Source: Hydrogenophaga aromaticivorans (GTDB lineage Bacteria; Pseudomonadota; Gammaproteobacteria; Burkholderiales; Burkholderiaceae_C). Taken from it: a stretch of DNA of 64,000 nt. The stretch is from positions 1 through 64,000 of the forward strand of contig NZ_VYGV01000027.1 in the NCBI RefSeq assembly GCF_013387465.1, read 5' to 3'. The notes beneath the pieces were generated by a model. It ran no database searches. It was not told the DNA's origin and saw only the letters and a program-made list of their open reading frames with translations. The translations under genes and the position numbers were made by a program. Of this stretch, positions 1 to 7,893 are shown piece by piece (position 1 is the first letter of the stretch; each line of letters opens with the position of its first letter).

Positions 1-257
1 CCAACCCAGGCAATTGTCATGACCGCCAACGACGACCACGCGTAGGCAACAGCAAGTCCGAGGCAGAACTTGGGATCATTGACAACCTGAAAAAAGGGCT
101 CGTTGACCAGCGCCGTCACCGCCGTAGCAGTGAACACCATCAGCGACATCAGCAGACCAACGCTGGATAACAACCAACAAACCACGGCGATTGCAACGCG
201 CCGGCCGCTGACCGGTATCTGCGATGAGGCTTGTACGCCTTCAGTGTCTGCTGCCAC
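1..257 (-). CDS. Membrane protein of unknown family, N-terminal part (runs off left edge)
   Basis: An open frame of 85 codons without a stop runs from a GTG at 257 to the window edge. It encodes a short polar N-terminus, then two hydrophobic stretches at about residues 20-50 and 66-85, as in an inner-membrane protein. The start lies 14 nt after the stop of the Bug receptor gene, with an AAGG purine stretch 7 nt before the GTG, so it looks like the next gene of that operon. A TctB-like small permease subunit would fit the context, but I see no diagnostic motif. Base composition is somewhat less GC-rich than the neighbours. Confidence 0.5.
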   Translation of the reverse strand, partial: MAADTEGVQASSQIPVSGRRVAIAVVCWLLSSVGLLMSLMVFTATAVTALVNEPFFQVVNDPKFCLGLAVAYAWSSLAVMTIAWV

Positions 258-271
258 GACGGCGCCTTGAC

Positions 272-1252
272 TCACTGCGGCTGGTAGCCGCTTTCCTTGA
301 TGATCTTCGCCCAGACCTCGCGGTAGGCCACCTCGCGCTTGCCGAGTTCGGCGCCGCTCATGAAGCCCACGGTCAGGCCCATGGCGGTCAGCTTGTCCTT
401 CACATCGGGCATGGCGATCACCTTCTGCAGGGCCGCACCGAGCTTGTCCAGCGCGGCTTTGGGTGTGCCAGCCGGCGCAAAGAGACCGTAGTACGGCACC
501 TCTTCGAAGCCCTTGATGCCGAGCTCGGTGAAGGTCGGCACGTCGGGCAGCGCGGCCTGGCGTTGTGTGCCCATCACGGCGACCACGCGGAGCTTGCCGG
601 CCTTGTGGTTCTCGATGAAGTCGGGCACCGAGCCCACGCCCGCGGGAATGATGTTGCCCAGCATGTCGCCCATCATGGGCGCGCTGCCGCGGTAGGGCGC
701 GGCCACCAGGTCCAGGCCGAACTGCTTGCCGATCACCTGCACGGCGAACTGCGGCGTGGACGCGGGCGCGGGGATGCCCATGGTGGCCTTGCCGCCGCTG
801 CCCTTGACGCTGTCGATCCAGGCTTTGAAGTCGCGCGCGGGCGTGCCGCCCGACAGCGCCACGGCGTTCACGAAGGTGGCAAACCCGGCCACGGGCACGA
901 AGTCCTTGGCAGGGTCGAAGCCCGGGTTTTTCATGGTCAGCGGCAGGATGGACACGCTGTGGTCGTGACTCAGGAACACGGTGTGGCCATCGGCCGGCGC
1001 GACCTTGAGCGCATGCGCGGCGAGCTGGCCACCGGCACCGGGTTTGTTGTCCACCAGCACGTTGTCCCCGAGCTCGGCCTGCAGGCGCTCGGCGAGGATG
1101 CGCGCAACGGCATCGGAACCGCCACCGGCGGGGAAACCGACGAGGATTTTGGTGGGGGTCTGCGCCTGGGCCAGACCGAAGCCGGCCACGGCAGACAAGG
1201 CCAGCGCGAGGCGGCCGGCACGGGTGATGAAGGAACGGCGGGGCGATGTCAT
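272..1252 (-). CDS. Bug-family (TctC-like) periplasmic solute-binding protein
   Basis: A 326-residue secreted receptor of the Bug family, the binding component of tripartite tricarboxylate transporters. A signal peptide covers about residues 1-30, with a twin-arginine-like RRSF near the start and an AQAQ cleavage region. The family's first loop is clear (VGFPAGGGSDAVAR), as is the later PYRGSAPMMGDM region that normally helps grip a carboxylate ligand. It follows a PcaC-like gene by 47 nt on the same strand, and a membrane protein gene starts 14 nt downstream. The ligand cannot be predicted; the PcaC-like neighbour hints at an aromatic-derived acid. Confidence 0.93.
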   Translation of the reverse strand: MTSPRRSFITRAGRLALALSAVAGFGLAQAQTPTKILVGFPAGGGSDAVARILAERLQAELGDNVLVDNKPGAGGQLAAHALKVAPADGHTVFLSHDHSVSILPLTMKNPGFDPAKDFVPVAGFATFVNAVALSGGTPARDFKAWIDSVKGSGGKATMGIPAPASTPQFAVQVIGKQFGLDLVAAPYRGSAPMMGDMLGNIIPAGVGSVPDFIENHKAGKLRVVAVMGTQRQAALPDVPTFTELGIKGFEEVPYYGLFAPAGTPKAALDKLGAALQKVIAMPDVKDKLTAMGLTVGFMSGAELGKREVAYREVWAKIIKESGYQPQ

Positions 1253-1299
1253 GGGTTCAACTCCTGAAGAAAAAAACGGTGGTGTTCGGGGTGGCGCAG

Positions 1300-1677
1300 T
1301 CAGGCCTTGGGCGGCTCCACCACCTCGGCCGCGGTGCGGAACGCTTCCACCGAGGTCGGGATGCCGCAGTAGATGGCCGCGTGCAGCAGCACCTCCTGGA
1401 TCTCCTGCACGCTGGCGCCGTTGTTCAGCGCGCCGCGCACATGGCCTTTGAGTTCGTGTTGCTTGCCCAGTGCGGTCAGCATGGCCACGGTGACCAGGCT
1501 GCGTGTCTTGCGGTCCAGGCCGTCGCGTTGCCAGACGTCACCCCAGGCGGCGCGCGAGATGTGGTCCTGGATCGGCTGGGTGAACGGCGTGGTGCCGGCC
1601 AGGGCCCGATCCACAAACGCATCGCCCATGACCTCGCGGCGCGTGGCCAGGCCTTTGTCGTACTGCTCGTCCTGCAT
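1300..1677 (-). CDS. pcaC: 4-carboxymuconolactone decarboxylase family protein (PcaC-like)
   Basis: A 125-residue all-alpha protein that matches PcaC over its whole length, including the N-terminal RREVMGD, the TRSLVTVAML helix and the LHAAIYCGIP segment. PcaC decarboxylates 4-carboxymuconolactone in the protocatechuate branch of the beta-ketoadipate pathway. I chose the ATG at 1677 because GGAG precedes it by 7 nt and PcaC proteins start there; a longer reading from 1713 or 1689 has no such site. No other pca gene is adjacent, so it could be a family member acting on another substrate. It appears to be first gene of an operon with the Bug receptor. Confidence 0.8.
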   Translation of the reverse strand: MQDEQYDKGLATRREVMGDAFVDRALAGTTPFTQPIQDHISRAAWGDVWQRDGLDRKTRSLVTVAMLTALGKQHELKGHVRGALNNGASVQEIQEVLLHAAIYCGIPTSVEAFRTAAEVVEPPKA

Positions 1678-1757
1678 GCTGTGCTCCATGTGTCTGTTCA
1701 ACGGTTTCCCCAAGGATAAACTTTCAGACCAAGCAAGAAACTGACCGGAGACAAACC

Positions 1758-2348
1758 ATGAGCGATGCCCGCTACCCCCTGCCCGACCTCAACACCCTGC
1801 CTGAGGACCTCAAGGCCAAGATCCTGGAGGTGCAGGAGAAAGCCGGCTTCGTGCCCAACGTGTTCCTGGCACTGGCGCGCCGCCCGGCCGAGTGGCGTGC
1901 CTTCTTCGCTTACCACGATGCGTTGATGACGCCCGAAACCGCAGGTCGCGAAAGCGGCCTCACCAAGGGCGACCGCGAGATGATCGTCACGACCACCAGC
2001 GCCGCCAACCACTGTCTCTACTGCGTGGTGGCGCACGGCGCGATCCTGCGCATCTACGAGAAAAAGCCGCTGGTGGCCGACCAGGTGGCGGTGAACCACC
2101 GCAAGGCCGACATCACGCCGCGCCAGCGCGCCATGCTCGACTTCGCGATGAAGGTCTGCCTGGCCTCACACCAGATCGACGACGCCGATTTCGCCGCCCT
2201 GCATGCCCACGGTTTCAGCGACGAAGACGCCTGGGACATCGCCGCCATCACCGCGTTCTTCGGCCTGTCCAACCGCATGGCCAGCTTCAGTGGCATGACG
2301 CCCAACCCCGAGTTCTACCTGATGGGGCGGGTGCCCAAGGCGAAGTGA
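1758..2348 (+). CDS. AhpD-like/peroxidase-related carboxymuconolactone decarboxylase family protein
   Basis: A 196-residue protein of the larger, peroxidase-related branch of the carboxymuconolactone decarboxylase fold. The redox signature is present at about residues 81-90 (NHCLYCVVAHG): a CxxC pair followed by histidine, as in the alkylhydroperoxidase AhpD. It is transcribed divergently from the pcaC-like gene across 80 nt. The family is usually linked to peroxide or organic hydroperoxide reduction. The paralogue next door lacks the CxxC pair, so the two neighbours share a fold but probably not chemistry. Confidence 0.85.
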   Translation: MSDARYPLPDLNTLPEDLKAKILEVQEKAGFVPNVFLALARRPAEWRAFFAYHDALMTPETAGRESGLTKGDREMIVTTTSAANHCLYCVVAHGAILRIYEKKPLVADQVAVNHRKADITPRQRAMLDFAMKVCLASHQIDDADFAALHAHGFSDEDAWDIAAITAFFGLSNRMASFSGMTPNPEFYLMGRVPKAK

Positions 2349-2383
2349 ACGGCCAGCGGCTGTCGGCTGTCGGCTGTCGAGAA

Positions 2384-2833
2384 TCAGCCCGGCAGCCGCG
2401 GCAGGCCACCCGCGGTTTCGATCAGCGCGCGGGCATGCGCCGACATCGGCACCGACTTCTGCTTCGGAAAATCGACCCAGACGATGGTCGCACCGCCGTT
2501 GGCGTAAACCGTGTCCGGCTCGTCGGTGCGCAGCATCTCGTGGTAGGTGTCGAACGAGGTCCGTCCCATGGCGCCCAGGTAGGTGCGCACCAGCACGTCG
2601 CCCGGAAACTCGAGCTGCCGGATGAAGTTGCAAAAAGCATTGACGATCACCGGCCCCTCGCCCTTCGGATCGGCCGGCAGACCCATGCCGAAGAACCAGT
2701 CCAGGCGTGCGATCTCCATGTAGCGGAAGTACAGCGTGTTGTTGACGTGGCCCATGGCGTCCATGTCGCCCCAGCGGATGGGGACGACCACGCTGTGCAC
2801 CAGCTTCTTGTCTTCGGGAAGGTCGAGTTTCAT
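2384..2833 (-). CDS. Hotdog-fold acyl-CoA thioesterase (4HBT family)
   Basis: A 149-residue single-hotdog protein. The 4HBT signature lies near residues 19-35 (RWGDMDAMGHVNNTLYFRY), with the catalytic aspartate before GHVNN, so it should hydrolyse a short or aromatic acyl-CoA in the cytoplasm. Its ATG overlaps the stop of the upstream EamA gene (ATGA), which fixes the start and implies translational coupling. With the SDR and EamA genes it forms a three-gene operon. The substrate is unknown. Confidence 0.9.
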   Translation of the reverse strand: MKLDLPEDKKLVHSVVVPIRWGDMDAMGHVNNTLYFRYMEIARLDWFFGMGLPADPKGEGPVIVNAFCNFIRQLEFPGDVLVRTYLGAMGRTSFDTYHEMLRTDEPDTVYANGGATIVWVDFPKQKSVPMSAHARALIETAGGLPRLPG

Positions 2834-3786
2834 CGGTGTGCCTTGATGGATGCGAGGATGCCCAGCACGAACAGCACGCAGGCCGCCCATTGCAGGGCGA
2901 CCGGCCACTGCCCGCTCCAGGCGAAGGTGTAGACCAGTCCGAACACGGTTTCGCTCACGATGAGCTGGCCCGCGAGGCTCGGGCTCAGGCGCCGGCTGGC
3001 CATGTTCCACATCACCGCGGCCACCCATGCCGAACCGATGCCGGTGACCGCGCACACGGTCACAAAACCCCAGAAACCGGGGCGCGCCGTCATTTCGTCC
3101 CAGGGCGAACCCCACAGCGCCCAGAGCAGCAGCGCGCCCACACCGGCGGCCACGCCCAGCCAGTTGGCCCATTCGGTGGAATTCACTTCCGGGTGACGAC
3201 CGAGCCAGGCGGCGTTGAGCAGGCCAAAGGCGGTCCAGCTCGCCATCGCCGCCACGGCGTAAAGGATGCCGCGCCACAGGTGCCCGCCGCCAGCCTCGCC
3301 CGCGGCCTCGCCGGAGGTCTGCATCATGAGCAGCATGCCCAGAACCGTGAGCAGCAGACCCGGCACCAGCGCGCCCCAGCGCATGGCCCGCGGTTTGCCC
3401 AGCACCATGACCCACAGGGGAATCGTGCCGATGATGAGCACCGGCAGAGCCGCGCCGGCGTCAGCGATGGCCAGCACGAGCAGCAGGTAATAGCCGGTGT
3501 AACCCAACACGCTCAAACCGAGCGCGGCACCAGCCTGTCGCAGCGTCGGCACGCGCGGCACCGGCCCGCCCGCTGCGCGGTGCGCGTGGCCCAGCAACAG
3601 CAGCAAGGCCGAGAACAGACCACAGGCCACGAACCGGCCCACGGTGTAGTCCACCGAGCTGAACCCCTCGACGATCAGGGGGGCGACAAAGGTCATGCCC
3701 CAGAAAGCCCCCGCGCCGAGCCCCGCCAGGATGCCCGTCACCATGCCGGGCGGCCAGGACAGCGGCCGTCCCGCTTCAACCGACAT
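2830..3786 (-). CDS. EamA/DMT-superfamily permease
   Basis: An inner-membrane protein of 318 residues with about ten hydrophobic helices in two EamA repeats, the usual drug/metabolite transporter layout. The start at ATG 3786 lies just inside the 3 nt downstream of the SDR stop; a TTG one codon earlier is less likely. The 3' end overlaps the thioesterase start by 4 nt. The family mostly exports metabolites or amino acids. No substrate can be assigned. Confidence 0.9.
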   Translation of the reverse strand: MSVEAGRPLSWPPGMVTGILAGLGAGAFWGMTFVAPLIVEGFSSVDYTVGRFVACGLFSALLLLLGHAHRAAGGPVPRVPTLRQAGAALGLSVLGYTGYYLLLVLAIADAGAALPVLIIGTIPLWVMVLGKPRAMRWGALVPGLLLTVLGMLLMMQTSGEAAGEAGGGHLWRGILYAVAAMASWTAFGLLNAAWLGRHPEVNSTEWANWLGVAAGVGALLLWALWGSPWDEMTARPGFWGFVTVCAVTGIGSAWVAAVMWNMASRRLSPSLAGQLIVSETVFGLVYTFAWSGQWPVALQWAACVLFVLGILASIKAHR

Positions 3787-3792
3787 CAAGCG

Positions 3793-4575
3793 TCACACCC
3801 CGAAACCGTCGTCCGCAGCGATCACCGCGCCGTTGATGAAATGGCTCTCGTTGGCGCACAGCATCATCAGCACCGCGTCCAGATCGGCGGGCTGGCCCAC
3901 GCGTTTGCGCGGCAGCATGTTGATGAGCTTCTGGCCCTGTTCGGTCTGCCAGTGGTGGTGGTTGATCTCGGTGTCGATGTAGCCCGGGCAGATCGCGTTG
4001 ACGTTGATGCCGAAGCGCCCCCACTCCATCGCCATCGCCTTGGTCATCTGCACCACGGCGGCCTTGCTCATGCAGTACACGCCGATCTGCGGCAGCACCT
4101 TGAGCCCGGCCATCGAAGCGATGTTCACGATGCGTCCGCCCACATAGGTGCCCGGCGCCGCACCCTTGGCCCGCGCCAGCATGCGCTTGGCCACTTCCTG
4201 CGCCACGAAGAACGCGCCCTTGGTGTTGGTGTCGAAGACGAAGTCGTAATCCTCTTCGCTCACATCCTGCAGGCGCTGCGTGGTACTCACGCCCGAGTTG
4301 TTGATCAGGATGTCGATGGCGCCCACTTCGGTCTCAGCGTGCGCGATCGCGGCCTTGATCGACGCCAGGTCGGTCACATCGAGCGCGACCACATGGGCAT
4401 CGCCGCCTTCGGCTTCGATATGGGCGCGCAGCGCCATCAGGCGGTCGGTGCGCCGGCTGGCCAGCACCACGGCGGCCCCGGCATTGGCCAGCGTCTTGGC
4501 GAACTGCTCACCCAGTCCGCCCGAAGCGCCGGTGATGAGAGCCACGCGGCCCGAAAGATCCAGGGTGTAAGCCAT
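3793..4575 (-). CDS. SDR-family NAD(P)-dependent oxidoreductase
   Basis: A classical short-chain dehydrogenase of 260 residues. The cofactor loop TGASGGLG is near residue 15, NNSGVS near 90, the catalytic YCMSK near 160, and a serine upstream. ATG 4575 was chosen because MAYTLDLSGRVALITG is the normal beginning and a GAGGAG lies 9-11 nt upstream; the longer frame to 4644 lacks family similarity. It is the first gene of the operon with the EamA permease and thioesterase. The company of a thioesterase makes a hydroxyacyl-CoA substrate plausible, but this is inference. Confidence 0.92.
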   Translation of the reverse strand: MAYTLDLSGRVALITGASGGLGEQFAKTLANAGAAVVLASRRTDRLMALRAHIEAEGGDAHVVALDVTDLASIKAAIAHAETEVGAIDILINNSGVSTTQRLQDVSEEDYDFVFDTNTKGAFFVAQEVAKRMLARAKGAAPGTYVGGRIVNIASMAGLKVLPQIGVYCMSKAAVVQMTKAMAMEWGRFGINVNAICPGYIDTEINHHHWQTEQGQKLINMLPRKRVGQPADLDAVLMMLCANESHFINGAVIAADDGFGV

Positions 4576-4743
4576 TTGGAGTTGCTCCTCGAAGAGACCA
4601 TCGCGAACACACTCGCGCCGGCCGTGACACCGATTGTGGCGCATCGCCCACTAGAATCCGTCTCCATCACGACAATGACTGCCCCATGTTCCTGACGATG
4701 GGCTTGCGCTGTCAGACGAAACATCCACCAGAGACTGCACCCC

Positions 4744-6426
4744 ATGAGCCCCCAAGAAATCCTCAGCACCTACGGCCCGCGCGAAGCGATGGAATACGAC
4801 GTGGTGATCGTCGGCGGCGGCCCCGCCGGCCTGGCCACCGCCATCCGCCTGAAGCAGCTCGCCGCCGACAAAGGCAGCGAGATCAATGTCTGCGTGCTGG
4901 AGAAGGGCTCCGAGCCCGGCGCCCACATCCTCTCGGGTGCGGTCATGGACCCCAAGGCCATCACCGAACTCTTTCCCAACTGGAAAGAACTCGGCGCCCC
5001 GCTGAACCAGCCCGTGACCGGTGACGACCTGCTGGTGCTCAGCGAAACCGGTGCCCAGCGCACGCCCGACTGGTTGATGCCGCGCAACTTCGACAACCAC
5101 GGCTGCTACGTCATCAGCCTGGGTGCCGTCACCAAATGGCTCGGTGAACAGGCCGAAGCCCTGGGCGTGGAAATCTTCCCCGGCTTCAGCGCTGCAGAGG
5201 TGCTCTACAACGACGACGGTTCTGTGAAGGGCGTTGCCACCGGCAACCAGGGCGTGGGCAAGGACGGCGAGCCGATGGAGAGCTTCCAGATCGGCATGGA
5301 GCTGCACGCCAAATACACCGTGTTCGCCGAAGGCGCCCGTGGCCACCTGGGCAAACAGCTGATCGCCAAGTTCAAGCTCGATGATGGCAAGGACGCGCAG
5401 ACCTTCGCCATCGGCATCAAGGAACTGTGGGAAGTGCCGGCCGACAAGGCCAAGCCGGGCCTGGTGGTGCACACCGCCGGCTGGCCGCTGAACGACGATG
5501 CGTTTGGGGGTGGCTTCCTCTACCACCTCGAAGGCAACAAGGTCACGCTGGGTTATGTCATCGGGCTGGACTACCAGAACCCGTGGATGAGCCCGTTCGA
5601 GGAGATGCAGCGCTGGAAGACCCACCCCAGCATCAAGGCCCACATCGAAGGCGGCAAGCGCCTGGGCTACGGCGCCCGCGCGCTGAACAACGGCACGCCC
5701 CAGGCCCTGCCCAAGCTGGTGTTCCCGGGTGGCGCGATGGTCGGCTGCAACGCCGGTTTCCTGAACGCCGCGCGCATCAAGGGCAGCCATGCGGCGATCA
5801 AGAGCGGCATGTTGTGCGCCGAGGCCGCGTTCGAAGCCGTGGCCGCTGGCCGCAGCAGCGACGAGCTGACCGCGTTCGAGACCGGATTCAAGGCCAGCTG
5901 GCTGCACGAGGAACTCTGGACTTACCGCAACTTCAAGAACTGGTTCAAGAAGAGCCCGCTGCTGGGCAAGCTCATGACCGGGGTCGAACACTGGTTCCTG
6001 CCCAAGGTGGGCATCAGCAACCCGCCCTGGACGCTGCACAACACCACCAGGGACCACACCAAGCTCAAACCGGCCGCCGAGATGCCGCAGATCACCTACC
6101 CCAAGCCCGACGGCGTGATCACCTTCGACCGACTCTCCAGCGTGTTCGTCAGCAACACCAACCACGAAGAGCAGCAGCCGGCGCACCTGACCCTGAAGGA
6201 CGCGAGCGTGCCGGTGAACATCAACCTGGCGAAGTACGCCGGGCCCGAGAGCCGCTACTGCCCGGCCGGGGTCTACGAGTTCGTCAACAAGGACGGAGCG
6301 GACCAGCTGGTGATCAACGCGCAGAACTGCGTGCACTGCAAGACCTGCGACATCAAGGACCCGACACAGAACATCGTCTGGGTCACACCCGAGGGGGGCG
6401 GTGGGCCGAACTACGCGGGCATGTGA
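4744..6426 (+). CDS. Electron transfer flavoprotein-ubiquinone oxidoreductase
   Basis: A 560-residue membrane-associated flavoprotein that passes electrons from reduced ETF (fed by acyl-CoA dehydrogenases) to ubiquinone. The FAD-binding GGGPAGLATAIRLK is at about residues 22-35, and the C-terminal 4Fe-4S ligand cluster CVHCKTCDIKDP is intact. Length matches the family. It stands alone, divergent from the SDR operon, and ends in a strong intrinsic terminator. It is the respiratory exit expected for the acyl-CoA dehydrogenase at the right edge of the window. Confidence 0.97.
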   Translation: MSPQEILSTYGPREAMEYDVVIVGGGPAGLATAIRLKQLAADKGSEINVCVLEKGSEPGAHILSGAVMDPKAITELFPNWKELGAPLNQPVTGDDLLVLSETGAQRTPDWLMPRNFDNHGCYVISLGAVTKWLGEQAEALGVEIFPGFSAAEVLYNDDGSVKGVATGNQGVGKDGEPMESFQIGMELHAKYTVFAEGARGHLGKQLIAKFKLDDGKDAQTFAIGIKELWEVPADKAKPGLVVHTAGWPLNDDAFGGGFLYHLEGNKVTLGYVIGLDYQNPWMSPFEEMQRWKTHPSIKAHIEGGKRLGYGARALNNGTPQALPKLVFPGGAMVGCNAGFLNAARIKGSHAAIKSGMLCAEAAFEAVAAGRSSDELTAFETGFKASWLHEELWTYRNFKNWFKKSPLLGKLMTGVEHWFLPKVGISNPPWTLHNTTRDHTKLKPAAEMPQITYPKPDGVITFDRLSSVFVSNTNHEEQQPAHLTLKDASVPVNINLAKYAGPESRYCPAGVYEFVNKDGADQLVINAQNCVHCKTCDIKDPTQNIVWVTPEGGGGPNYAGM

Positions 6427-6442
6427 AGCCGCTCAAACCCTG

Positions 6443-6468
6443 AAAAGGCCGCCCCGGAGCGGCCTTTT
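6443..6468 (+). terminator. Rho-independent terminator after ETF-QO
   Basis: A perfect 10-bp stem (AAAAGGCCGC / GCGGCCTTTT) around a 6-nt loop begins 16 nt after the ETF-QO stop. The A-tract and T-tract are part of the stem, so it may work in both directions. Confidence 0.85.
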
Positions 6469-6521
6469 CCCTTTGCAGCAACGCCCGGGCCGGACGGTGC
6501 GGCCGATCGGCAGGTCAAATA

Positions 6522-6549
6522 TTGCAAAAAGTATCAAGGCCGATATTCT
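6522..6549 (+). promoter_or_regulatory. Candidate sigma70 promoter of the TAXI operon
   Basis: TTGCAA at 6522-6527 and TATTCT at 6544-6549, 16 nt apart, lie in a locally AT-rich patch 25 nt upstream of the first TAXI gene. Assigned by eye only. Confidence 0.4.
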
Positions 6550-6573
6550 GGCGACACCTCCCGACCCGCCGCC

Positions 6574-7893
6574 ATGAACACCGCCGCCCTCTACAAGCAC
6601 CGCTGGACACTCATCCGGATGCCACTGGCGCTGTTCGCGATCGCTCTGGCCAGCGCGGTCTGGTGGTGGTGGAATCCCATGCCGCCGACCCGGCTGACCA
6701 TCAGCACCGGCCTGGCCGATGGCGCCTACCCGATCCACGCCTCGCGCTACGCCGAAGCCCTCGCCCGTCGGGGCATCCAGCTGGACGTCCAGCTGTCGGC
6801 CGGTTCTCCCCAGAATCTCGAACGCCTGCAGGCCCGCCCCGCAACGGCCGATCTGGCCCTGGTGCAAGGCGGCTTCGGCTGGTCTTCCGCCGTCGGCCCG
6901 GACGTTCCGAAGGCACCGGTGCAGACGCTCGCCAACGTGGACATCGAAGCCTTGTGGCTGTTCAGCCAGGGCGCCCCGCTGACCACACTGGACCAGCTCG
7001 GGGGCCTGCGTGTGGCCGCCGGGCCCGAAGGCAGCGGGCACCGCAACCTGCTGCGGCGCCTGCTGGCGCAGGACCGGGTCCCGCTCGAAGACATCCGCTG
7101 GTCGGAACTCAGTGGCCTGCCCGCCCGCGACGCCCTGCTGCGCCACGAAGTGGACGCGGTGTTCATGGTCGCCGCACCGCGCGCCCCCGGCGTGGAGGCC
7201 CTGCTGGCGGCACCCGGGGTGCACCTGGCGATACTGCAGGGCACCGGCGCGATTGCCGAACGCAACAAGTACCTCGAAAGCCGCCTGCTGCCCCAGGACG
7301 CCATGGGTGCCAACCTGCCCTCCGCGGACACATCCATGCTGACCACGCCAACCCATCTGCTGGCCCGCGAAGACCTGCATCCGGCGCTCAAGCGGGTGGT
7401 GACCGCCGTGGCCCTGGAGGTGCATGGCCAGAGTGGGCCCTTTCACCGGGCTGGCGAGTTCCCCTCCCTGCGCGCCAGCGACTTCCCCTCAGCGCCGGAA
7501 TCCCGCAGGGTCATGCTGCGGGGCCTCAACCTGTTTGAAAGGCACCTGCCGTTCTGGTGGGCCCAGGTGGCCGAACGCCTGCTGCTGATCGGGCTGCCGG
7601 TGCTGTTGGTCACGGCCCTGCTGCTCCTGCTGGTGCCGGCCTGGCTGCGCTGGCGCCTCGAAGGGCACGTCATGCGCTGGTACGGTGAACTGCGCTTCAT
7701 CGAGGACGATCTCTCCAGCCAGAATCTGGATGTCGGGGGCATGGAGCTGAGCCACATCCACAACCGCCTGCGCCGCATGGAAGCGGCCGTCGCGACCATG
7801 CAGCTGCCGGAGGAACTGGCACAGCACTGGTTCACCCTCCGGCAGCACATCGAGTTCGTGCGCTCGCGCATCCTGGAGTACCGCGGGCGATGA
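6574..7893 (+). CDS. Membrane-anchored TAXI-family receptor-like protein, first copy
   Basis: A 439-residue protein resembling the TAXI solute-binding subunits of TRAP transporters. Unlike a normal secreted receptor it has an uncleaved-looking N-terminal helix (about 14-34), a binding-protein region with the ISTGLADGAY entry motif, a second transmembrane helix (about 335-357) and a 79-residue tail that should be cytoplasmic. The tail carries YGELRFIEDDL and a heptad-like helical part. No TRAP permease gene is near. It overlaps the next, paralogous gene by 4 nt (ATGA). A sensing role is possible; transport with a distant permease is the alternative. Confidence 0.8.
   Translation: MNTAALYKHRWTLIRMPLALFAIALASAVWWWWNPMPPTRLTISTGLADGAYPIHASRYAEALARRGIQLDVQLSAGSPQNLERLQARPATADLALVQGGFGWSSAVGPDVPKAPVQTLANVDIEALWLFSQGAPLTTLDQLGGLRVAAGPEGSGHRNLLRRLLAQDRVPLEDIRWSELSGLPARDALLRHEVDAVFMVAAPRAPGVEALLAAPGVHLAILQGTGAIAERNKYLESRLLPQDAMGANLPSADTSMLTTPTHLLAREDLHPALKRVVTAVALEVHGQSGPFHRAGEFPSLRASDFPSAPESRRVMLRGLNLFERHLPFWWAQVAERLLLIGLPVLLVTALLLLLVPAWLRWRLEGHVMRWYGELRFIEDDLSSQNLDVGGMELSHIHNRLRRMEAAVATMQLPEELAQHWFTLRQHIEFVRSRILEYRGR

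Noticed and set aside
2836-4695. 619-codon plus-strand frame opposite the SDR-EamA-thioesterase operon
   Set aside because: It spans three real minus-strand genes; Gln/His/Arg-rich composition marks it as shadow coding.
4651-6336. 561-codon open frame antisense to ETF-QO
   Set aside because: The plus-strand protein is a full-length, well recognised enzyme. The antisense frame is His/Gly/Val-rich, a usual by-product of high GC third positions.
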